In this document: positions 10,285 through 19,087 of the stretch, one piece after another
How positions within the stretch are numbered: position 1 is the first letter of the stretch
Layout: every line of letters begins with the position of its first letter
Assembly (NCBI GenBank): GCA_014529385.2
Contig: CM043958.1
Coordinates: 74,707,169-74,771,168 of the forward strand
DNA from: Adiantum capillus-veneris
Lineage: Eukaryota > Streptophyta > Polypodiopsida > Polypodiales > Pteridaceae
Direction: 5' to 3'
DNA: 64,000 nucleotides
Program-made: the position numbers and the translations under genes
Notes under the pieces: generated by a model
Told to the model about the DNA's origin: nothing
Seen by the model: only the letters and a program-made list of their open reading frames with translations
Databases searched by the model: none

Positions 10285-11595
10285 TATGGATGATGAGGAG
10301 TTTCTTTCTTCTTTGTCACCGCAGCAGAGACAGTGGTATGTGGAGCGTCATTGCTCTGGCGCATCATCGCGTGTTCCTACTCCATCCGCATCTCCCTCTC
10401 TTTCGGAGCATTCGGCGCACTCCGAAGCTTCGGCGTCGACGAGACGATCTTCACACTCGGCTAGACACCGGCGCTCTAGTGGTGGCGGTGGCGGTTGTTG
10501 TGGGGATTCCGCCGCCGATGCCTCCACACCGCCTCGTGTTCGACGAGGCTCTTTACCCTCCCCTTCTTTGCCCGCCCCCACACCAGCCACAGCATCGCCA
10601 TCTACGCCAGGTTTTGCGCGGCTGACTGTTCCTAGCAGCTACACACCTCTACCTACTCCGCCAGGAGCCACCCCACTCGACACTCCTCGCTTCGGGGCCC
10701 AGACGCCGGTGGAGACACCTGACGTCCGTACCCCCATCGACACGCCGCTAGAGACCCCTCTCGGGATACCCAGGTTCACGCATCACCGGCCAGAGGGCTT
10801 GCCTTACTCCGTCGACTTCAGCGGCGGCATCATCATGGATGATGACGGCAAGAAGGTGATCTCGCGCATGCGTGGTCTTTGCTCTCAGCTGTTTAGACAC
10901 TACATACTAAACAAATGGAGTGAAGTACCAAGTGATTTAAAAAACAGAGTCATCAGCATACTTCATGATGAGTTTCCCGTTCCAACACGGGATTAGCGCT
11001 TCAATGAAGACCTGATGAAGATTTGAATGCGCGAATACTGCAAACACAAGCGTTCTAAAGTGCAAAAAGCAATCAAGCATGGGTGGAACAGGCCAGATTG
11101 GCTGGCCAAAGAAGATTGAAAGAATGCAAAGAAAGCAGCGCGCGAGAATCTCGACAAATGGAAGCAACAAAAGGATGCAGCCAGAGCGCGAGTAGAGGCA
11201 GGGAGCTCGCACCACTTGGGGAGCGGTGGATGGGCATCATTTGAGGCCGATTTTGTAAGTGTTTTCGCATTGCTCTTTATGTTCGATAGTTTAGGGTTTA
11301 TGAGTTTTTTAATTCTAACATAATTAAATCTTTGTATGTTTTGACAGTGGTCGATGACACGACGTGATCCCACACCGTACGAGCGCGAGTACGCAGGCAG
11401 GAAGGGCTTAAACGCCCTGATGGACATTCTCAATTCTCGCGGCGGCATGGTTCGTATTAGGGTTTACTCTTTTCTTTTTTTTGTATTGTTTTATAACTGT
11501 CGTTATATGTTTATACTTACTGAAAGCTGTCTTATTGTCTTTTTTTGCAGAATCCGACAGATACGCCGCTTGGACGCAATGAGACGTCTGACTAG
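10285..11595 (+). pseudogene. CACTA second protein (Ptta/TnpA-like), three exons
   Basis: ATG at 10285 (MDDEEFLSSLSPQQRQWY) follows a likely acceptor (GTTTAATGCAG). A long Ser/Pro/Thr-rich segment contains repeated TP-LDTPxFG and TPxETP units. The conserved part then follows: GGIIMDDDGKK, LFRHYILNKWSEVPSDLKN and a C-terminal helix-rich region. This matches the plant Ptta/En/Spm transposase-type domain, which in characterised elements binds subterminal repeats. Introns fit at 11247-11347 and 11449-11550, giving EADF-WSMTRRDP and RGGM-NPTDTPLG, with an end at 11595. Stops at 10994, 11024 and 11118 show it is dead. In one frame it is fused to the truncated TnpD. Confidence 0.7.
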
Positions 11596-11966
11596 ACGAC
11601 CTCAGTTTAGCCGTAGCTAGATAGCATTAGTTTAGGGTTTCTCATAGATTATGTATCATGAGACGGATTTTATATGTCTTTTTGAACCATGTATATTATT
11701 ACATTCGTCACCGCAGTTCATTTTGCCAATCAATTCTTTATGCCTATGATGTTGTTCAATTGTCATTATTACATTTGCCAATCAATTCATTTTGCCTATG
11801 ATGTGTACAATTGTCAATTTTACGCTTGTCAATTTTGCAAACAATGCGTCTTGTGGGTGACTATTTTGGGTCTATTATCTACCCTTGCACTTTTTTTAAA
11901 AAGTGAATCAAGTACAATATGGTTGATGGGTGGCAGGGCATTCAATGCCCTGTCACCAAAAAAAAA

Positions 11967-12220
11967 TTCTCTCGGGCGTCGCTATAACCGTCGCTATTTA
12001 TGGCTCTGTAGCGTCGCTATGAGCGTCGCTATAGTCTTCTGTGTAAACGTCGCTATAACCGTCGCTATGAGCGTCTCTATATAGTGACGCTTATAGCGAC
12101 GCATGTTGCGATGCCTATAGCGACGCTCATAGCGACGGTTTTAGCGACGCCGGGGGTTATAAAAACCCAGTGTATTTTCGTCGCTAACAGCGTCACAAGA
12201 GCACACAACCTCTTGTAGTG
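11967..12220. repeat. Right subterminal repeats and TIR of the CACTA element
   Basis: At least ten copies of GCGTCGCTAT(A/G) and its complement occur between 11969 and 12170, some as head-to-head pairs that can form hairpins. They end in CCTCTTGTAGTG. The motif matches the left subterminal region, supporting one element. Confidence 0.85.
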
Positions 12221-12223
12221 CAC

Positions 12224-12424
12224 ATCATCAAGAGGCATTGTAGGATGGAGAAATGGAGCTTGAAGGATGGAGAGATGGAAAGGAGATGGGTGTGTAGGTG
12301 CAGCAGCAGGTGCAGGTGCAAGTGCAGGTGCAGGTGCAAGGGGGATGGGTGTAGGAGAGGAGCTTAGATTAGGAGGGAGGGTGGTCAATTTTGGAGGGAA
12401 TTTGTTAAAAGTTTTGGAGGGAGT
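12224..12424 (-). pseudogene. Transposase-like gene, 5' exon beyond the CACTA insertion
   Basis: The frame encodes a proline/alanine-rich stretch (PIPLAPAPALAPAPAAAP) followed by MPLDDV. The last codon GTG contains the target duplication. Removing the CACTA element and one CAC copy continues the frame into TNVPASSSRGR at 7183. An ATG at 12238 is the first Met; whether the proline-rich part is translated or is 5' UTR cannot be decided. The upstream in-frame stop is near 12457. Confidence 0.5.
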
Positions 12425-12795
12425 CAAAAAATGCTGAATTATGAGTAATTGAGCTTAAAAATATTTTTTTTAATATGTATATATGTTGGGGCCACTTTTT
12501 AGGGGGAAATAGAGTTTATTTGAAAGTTTTTGAAAAAAGTCACTTTTTTGACCTCTTTGACCCATGGATTTGATTAGGTGGCATGGGAGAGTTAAGAGGC
12601 CACTTACAAGTTGGCAAAAAAGCTAGAGACAGAAGATAGCATTCTCCCCCCTACTTTTCAAATGGTTTACCCCCCCCTTTCTCCTACCTTTTTAGGGGTC
12701 AAAGCTGGAGGAGACCCTACGAAAATAGCCCCATTCAAAGCCTTTGTCCCCCTTAATCCTAGCAGGCTTCTTTGAAATTAGGGATTCTTACAAGG

Positions 12796-15400
12796 CCAAT
12801 GGAGAGTCCGTATTTTTCCTAATGCCCGGCTACATTTCAAAGACTAATGAGCCACACATTCAAAGAATATCTCAGACAATTTCTGGAGATCATCTACATG
12901 GATGATCTTTGTGTTCATTCTCATCAACAAAGTGATCACATCACTCATCTGGGAGAAGTCTTCGAAAAATATAGAACGTATCGTATTTGCTGAAACCCAA
13001 AAAAAATGTGTCTTCACGGTAAGACAAGGTAAAATTTTGGGCAACATTGTGTTCAAAAACGGAATTTCAATTGATCGAGAAAAGGTACAAATAATTGTTG
13101 CACTACCGAAACCAACGAAGATAAAAGAAGTGACAGAATTTATGGGACATTGCGGGTACTACAAGTGTTTCATATATATGTATGTTGTAATAGCTAAGAC
13201 ATTGTACGCCCTCATAAATAAGTTTGAATGGACGGAGAAATGTGAGTAGGCTTTCCAAAAATTGAAGCAGTAATTAATTTCGGCTCCAATTTTGCAAGCC
13301 TTTAACTGGAGCAAAATCTTTCATGTCCATGTGGATACATGAGCCTATGCCATCGGGTGCATATTGGCCCAGCCAGGAGAGAAGAAAATGGATTTTCCCA
13401 TTTGCTACTCTAATCGGCAACTAAACAACGCATAGAGAAATTATACCACTACGAAAAGAGAAGGCCTAGGAATGATCTATACAGTCAAGAAATTTAGACA
13501 CTACCTTCTAGCAAACAAGTTTGTCTTCTTCGTGGATCATCAAGCACTACTATATCTAGTAAACAAACTTTGCAACACTGGAAGAATTGTTCGCTGGTTT
13601 ATACTGCTGCTTGAGTTTGACTTTACGGTGGTCGTAAAAAAGGGGACCACACACCAAAGAGTAGATCATCTTTCACGACTATTTCACGGGGAAGCACCTG
13701 AGGGTGTCGATGATGACCTTCTTGATTCATATCTATTTAACATTGAAATGGTGTCGAGATGGAGAGAAGAGGTCATTCATCTACTCACAATTGGCTCATT
13801 GTTTGCAGATAGAAAGACAACCATCAATTATCCATCAAACATGAAATCTCCAGCTTTTAGCAGGACGACTGTACAAACACGGTAAGGATGGGATATTGAG
13901 AGTATGTGTACAGCCCGAAGATACCACCTACTACCTCAAACAAGTTCATATACAAAATACAGGATTTCACACTGGTGAAACACAGACAGGCCAACAGCTA
14001 CAGAGACTGGGCGTCTACTGGCCAAACATGGAACACACTGTCCATACATATGATAAATCCTACGATAGTTGTATAAAACAACCCCTAGTGGAACATGCCA
14101 CCATGTTTCACATAGTACAAGCACCTAAATGCCACCATGTTTCACATAGTTGAGTACTTAAGAAACCAAATCGTTCCAGAGGAATGGGGAAAAGCAAGAA
14201 TGAAAACTTTCGAAGAAGAGGCCAAACACTACCTGCTCATTGCCAACCAACTGTATAGACGGGAAAGGACAAACAACTACGGCTGTGTGCTACAAAAAGC
14301 AAATATTGTGTTATCCTAGATCAAGCACACCCAGGACAGCCAGGGGGACATTTCTTTGCTGATAAAATGGCAAGGCTCGTGGTACACTGAGGTATATGGT
14401 TGCCAACCCTGTTTATGGATGCAGAGACATATGTCAAACGATGTGATGAATGTCAACGCACAAAACCACCCCAAAGGATAGATGAAATTCCACTAAGGCC
14501 AATGATGGATGTACGTACGTGCTTTTGCCAAATGGGGCATTGACTTCATTGGTCCCATCATACCTCCAAGATATAGGTCTCACGCACAATACATCATCAT
14601 AGCAACAGACTACATGATGAAATGGTCATAAGGCAAAGCAACCCCAAAAAATGATGCAAGAACTTTAGCTCAGTTCCTTTTCAAGAATGTCTTTACGCGA
14701 TATGGACTATTAATCAAAATAGTGAGCGATAGGGGAACACACTTTTAGAACGACATCATTCAAAACCTCCTTGATGAATGCATGGTGGTCCAACACAAAT
14801 CGGCACCCTATCAATCCGCAAGCTAATCGGTAGGCAAAGAGTACCAACAAAATCCTATGCACCGTGCTCACCAAGATAGTGAGCGACTCAAGAAATGATT
14901 GGGTCAAAATCTACACATAACCTTGTGGGCTTACCAGGTAGCTTTTAAAACTTCCATTGGAGCAACTCCCTTTAACCTGGTATTCGGGATTAATGCGATC
15001 CTACATTGGAATTTCTAATCAAATCCCTAAGAGTGGAAACACAATTAAGATGGACGGGCCATGAGCTATCGGAGAGACTAGACACCCTGGAACAATTAGA
15101 TGAAACCAGACTTAGAGCGATAGCTGGGATATATGCTCAGAAAAAACAAATGAAAGCTTTCCATTCTCAGTACATGATTGAATAGTAGTTCCAAAAAGAG
15201 GATTACGTTCTCATGTATACCCTCAAACAACACTCCAAAAAACTCAAAAAGCGAGGAATGGGGCCTTTGTAATACATGATATATCGCAAAGTGGCACCAT
15301 CAAGCTTGCAATATTAGCAAGAGAGGAGATGCCTAATTGGACGAGTGGCTGTAGATTAAAGAAATATCTTCTTCTGCTGACTCCAAAAGAACTTGCAACA
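12796..15400 (+). pseudogene. pol: Ty3/gypsy pol: partial RT, RNase H, integrase
   Basis: The element is truncated at its 5' side. The first RT block is ATFQRLMSHTFKEYL with YMDD at the catalytic site (12891-12902), then the RT-connection (12990-13250). RNase H follows with TTTKREGLGMIYTVKKFRHY and DHLSRL. Integrase starts with an HHCC-like module (TGFHTG ... DSC, 13950-14080). A second, better HHCC module follows (HPGQPGGH ... CDECQRTKPP, 14326-14475), then GIDFIGPI, an SDRGTHF-like block and a C-terminal RLKKYL tail (about 15350). Many stops and frameshifts are present. No 5' LTR or gag is seen; the region 12430-12795 has no recognisable gene. The reading frame of the tail continues into a protease domain. 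Confidence 0.8.
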
Positions 15401-16041
15401 CTCCATGCAGCAGCTCAGCATAGACGTCAAGCATAGGACATTCAAGAACAAGCACAGCAGGAAGCCAAACTCAGAATATTAAAACGCAAAGAACAAGCAA
15501 ACTTCCAGTGGAAAGCACAACAAGACTTTGCTATTGAGAATGCTCCGATAGCATCCATACAAACGACAGCTACATGGTTAGGAGGAATGGATCTACGCAT
15601 TCATTTATAGCTTGTCGATGACACCACCGAAATATCCTTAGTGGACACAGGGCCAGAGCTAATGTGGTTAACTACTCCAACACTATGGGGTTCAAAGTAG
15701 CAAACAAAGGCACTATGGACAGTTTTGGCCACATAAATCTACCAATCACCATTGCTCGAACCGTTTATTCGCATCAATTTCATGTGGTCAAAGATCAACA
15801 TCTTAACAAAGTAGTTATTCTAGGAGTGCCATGGATGCACACTTATCAAGCCACGCCAAACTGGCAGGACAATACCTTACTCTTCAAACACGAGGGCCAA
15901 TCTCTCTCCATGCCATTCATACAAATGGACCATATATGGGAACCTCTACCATCGCCACATGCACTAGCTCAGCGATACTCTACCATCATGGTCAAGAAAA
16001 TATGGATTAAAAAATCAATCATGAAAATCAAGCCTAGGTAA
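15400..16041 (+). pseudogene. Retropepsin-like aspartic protease domain located 3' of integrase
   Basis: After the integrase tail the same frame continues through a Gln/Lys-rich helical linker (EAKLRILKRKEQANFQW) into WLGGMDLRIHL, a stop, LVDDTTEISLVDTGPEL. After a one-base shift it reads MGFKVANKG, HFVVKD-like text and VVILGVPWMHTYQ, ending at 16039-16041. VDTG is the catalytic triad of clan AA proteases and ILGVPWMH is the matching Psi-loop (ILGxPWL). In canonical gypsy elements the protease precedes RT. A nested or tandem second element is the alternative, but I see no gag zinc knuckle or LTR between integrase and this domain. Confidence 0.65.
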
Positions 16042-16550
16042 TTGTCTATACCTAAACGACAAACCAATACACGTGAGCCTACATTGCCTACACAGAAATT
16101 AAACCACCACCTTGCCCACCGTTGTTGTCACACGACCTAACCCAATGGATCACTATCTTCGACATCCAAACACTGTCAAGTGGGTATGGCAACCAAAACA
16201 ACCTCTCTTTCATGATGCCTCTTCTAGCGAATACAAGCCCAAGCAATTTTGGTGGCAACCCCAACAAAGCCAAAAGGAAACCCAACCATCAGCATCAAAA
16301 CTTTTTCCGGTCACAGTCAAACACAGAGCGCATCTCCTCTAATTACTATTGTTCAAACCATGCAGCTTCCAGGTAATCTCGCCACCAACATCCACTGAAC
16401 ATATTGTTCAGCACCACTCTCTTGCACAACATTTTGTTCCCCATGCATATCCTCCATCAGCATCATAGAGCCACACTATACAGCTATGCATAGACACACG
16501 CTTTGTTCCCAAGCACTCTGACACATGTTCGTCAGGGACGAATCACTCTA

Positions 16551-16800
16551 GAAATGGGGGAAAATCGGTAGGATTATCATTTGTATATATTATTATCATC
16601 ATCTTACTTCTTTTCTTTCCTTCTCCTTTCCTTTCTTTTTCTTTAAAAAACACACAACAAGTTTTTCAGAGTCTGACAAACTCTTAGTTCGAATAATCAT
16701 GAGCCATATCGTCACCATCTAATACCAGCGTAAGAGTATATATATAAGGGGGCGGACACTAATTTTGGCTTATTTTTTGGCCGGCTCATAATCATTGTAA
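16551..16800 (+). promoter_or_regulatory. Polypurine tract and TATA-bearing LTR remnant of the gypsy element
   Basis: GAAATGGGGGAAAA at 16551-16564 looks like a polypurine tract, the plus-strand primer at a 3' LTR border. About 175 bp later TATATATATAAGGGGG (16735-16750) is a good TATA box. A TG...CA border and a second LTR copy were not found. Confidence 0.5.
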
Positions 16801-17611
16801 ATAATTTTCTTTTACAAAAAAGCAAAAAACGACAAATAATCAACAAAAATTTTATAAGTTGAGCCAGAAAAGTCGGAATTGACTTTTGAAAGCAAATGCA
16901 AAAACTCCAAAGCGAGGACTTTGAACATGGAAAATATAGAAAGATTCGACACAAGATGAATTTGAGCCAACTTCTGAAGGATCAAAACTGCAGATCGAAC
17001 GCCATTTGTAATCTGAGTGTCAGAAGGATGAATGGTTCGAACCACAGGTGATATGAACAACAAGATATAATCAATGGAGGTAAGTATAAATGGGCCATTC
17101 CGAGTAGATTGGGAACATATAGTCAAATGGGGCAACATAAGCTCATTTGCATTCAGAGAGAGAGAGAGAGTGACAAGAGCATAGATTTTTCGGAGTTGCT
17201 TCTGCCCACTCCGACCACCTCGGTGGATCTTACTACACCAGATTTGACAGGTATAATCACTAACCTTGCAAGAGCATGTGTGTGTGTCCCATACTGCATC
17301 AAGAGTGCCAAAACAACACATCAAAGCAGTACAAGGGCACAAAATTGGCAAACTAACAGGGCCAATGGGGACATCCAAAACCCATCAAAAACTAAAATTA
17401 TATCATCAATAGACCCCAATTAGTTGATAGAATCAGGCAAGGTCAAAACAACAGAAAAAAGTGATGGAACATGGATCGATCCATGTTCCCAAAACCTGAA
17501 ATTCATGGAAACTCTTACAGGAGCAACAATAGAGGGCCAAGAACAAACTCCTATGGCTGGCTTTTCAAAATGAAACTATTTTCCAAAATCAGGATAAAAG
17601 TGGATCACTAG
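16801..17611. other. Unassigned stretch, no supportable gene
   Basis: AT-rich sequence with short competing frames on both strands and no family motif. The only structure I see is a perfect palindrome at 17467-17488. Confidence 0.5.
17467..17488. repeat. 22-bp perfect palindrome, core CATGGATCGATCCATG
   Basis: The flanks extend the core by AA-C/G-TT on each side with perfect symmetry. Related palindromes with one or two extra central bases occur at 22855-22874 and 23128-23147. Confidence 0.85.
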
Positions 17612-18190
17612 CTAGACAATGTACAAATAGTAAAGAAGCCTCTTGTGGGCATGGAGAGGTAGATTATCTCTTATTCCTCTTGGAACGTGTGGGAGGTCTA
17701 CCTCACCATTGTCTCTTAGCCACATTACTCTTAGCAAAATTATTCTTAGAGTAGGGAACATTTCCCTTCCTCTCTTGGTCATCATCATATTTTTGGGCAT
17801 GACTGATTGCCTCTTCCAAAGTTGTATCTTTTGGAATTCATCTAGACCTTCTAGTTTTAATATGATTTCCCAAAACTTTAAAAGAAACTGTGTGAGAGAG
17901 ATGCCAAACATATGGCATGCATCCCATGCTAACCAATTCTTATCTTCTTCATTGGAGTCCAAAAACTCTTTGGAGAAAGAAGCTTGAAACGTAGCCAAGA
18001 CAGAGGACGAGCATCTATTGGAAATGTCATCCACCACTTATAGGATTTCCTTTAAGAAATAGACTTGTTTTCACATCCTTCTTTATCTGTGGGGTGTGTC
18101 TAAACCTATTCATATCACTCCATTTGTGTAAGAACGTATTGACCGCATCCTTGTTGCGATCACGCTCTTCCCCATGAAACTCATGAATGG
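17612..18190 (-). pseudogene. gag: Retrotransposon gag (capsid-like) fragment
   Basis: Read leftward from 18190: LTALLKNITIHEFHGEERDR, NKDAVNTFLHKWSDMNRF, then a stop near 18040 and FQASFSKEFLDSNEEDKNWL. The motif of a short aromatic F-x-G-E stretch followed by DAVxxFLxKWxxM resembles the N-terminal part of Ty3/gypsy gag (retrotrans_gag). No zinc knuckle and no pol follow on the left. It may be the remains of an element next to the long coiled-coil ORF, or an independent fragment. Confidence 0.45.
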
Positions 18191-19046
18191 TGATATTCTT
18201 AAGTAATGCTGTTAGCGGGTCGGCACGAGGGCCGTCTGTAGTATAGCTCTTTTGTCACAGAGACTTAATGAGAGTGTCAACCTCACCAAAGTGAACTCAG
18301 GGGCTATTCATTCTATGACAAAAGCAAATCAACCACTTCCTAGTCAGACAATCAGTATGCGTCTAATCTCACCACTCTAGGTCATCACGCCTTTTTGGCA
18401 TCCAAACAAATATGGAACGCCATGAAACTTAAGGAGAGGTATCACAATACTTAAGGGCTCAATCCTACCAAGTTCTGTCACCATCTGGGAAGGTACATAA
18501 ATCACGATCCATCACAAAAAATGTGCAAAAAACTGAAACAGAAGTACTTGGAAAGGTCTTTCTTAAGCATGGAAACACTTATCCATGGTCAAAACATCAA
18601 AAACAACCATTTTAACCTCCAAATCAATGCATTTAGCTCACAAACCATGCGTCTCAAACCACAGTAGACTTGGAAATGATCACACTTAGATTGTAGAGCA
18701 AGAGACAAGGAACACAATGTGCTATTCGGAAACAAATTTTGATTACCAGTTCAAGAGAAACGAGGATTACAAGTTGTAGTATTAAGAGGCCTTCACAATG
18801 CACGTTTTTTATTCTTTAAGCTAATGATAAGTCTCCCCTCAAAACTAAGGGTTTTGACTTTAAAAGTTAAGGGAGCTTTCCCACAACCATCCGGCCTATT
18901 ACAAGGATGTATACTCAGAGAAGTAAAGAGGGTATTGTCTAATTACATCACGGTTACAACTCATCCTAGGCTGAATTACATGGCTTTCTTTGAAACAATA
19001 GAGTGTTTACAGGGTTTGATGTGCGTACGCCTATATATACTTGTAT
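18191..19046. other. Non-coding stretch, possible LTR of the adjacent minus-strand element
   Basis: No supportable gene. A degenerate copy of the palindromic motif (GGTACATAAATCACGATCCATC) is at 18491. A TATA-like CTATATATAC occurs at 19031, reading on either strand. Confidence 0.35.
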
Positions 19047-19062
19047 CCACCTCCCTCCTTCC
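19047..19062 (-). promoter_or_regulatory. Purine-rich tract after the long coiled-coil ORF
   Basis: On the minus strand it reads GGAAGGAGGGAGGTGG. It lies about 25 bp beyond the end of the coiled-coil ORF, the same relative position as the polypurine tract of the related element at 62864. It is the probable plus-strand primer of a retroelement, decayed. Confidence 0.45.
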
Positions 19063-19087
19063 TATTCATTGCACGTCCTTGTGCAAG

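Larger units (their letters stand above)
7184..12220 (+). mobile_element. CACTA (En/Spm) DNA transposon, 5037 bp, TSD CAC
   Basis: The left end reads CACTACAAGAGGCTATT (7184 on). The reverse complement of the right end reads CACTACAAGAGGTTGTG (12220 back). The terminal inverted repeats therefore start with the diagnostic CACTA and match for at least 13 bases. CAC at 7181-7183 and CAC at 12221-12223 form a perfect 3-bp target duplication, as expected for the superfamily. Subterminal GCGTCGCTAT-type repeats occur at both ends. Inside, on the plus strand, are an HMA-domain fragment, TnpD and a Ptta/TnpA-like gene, all with stops, so this copy cannot move by itself. The insertion splits an exon of the minus-strand transposase-like gene. 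Confidence 0.93.

Noticed and set aside
16812-17378. Minus-strand ORF of 188 codons
   Set aside because: No motif, hydrophobic and low in charged residues; the plus strand is equally open in pieces. Left unassigned.
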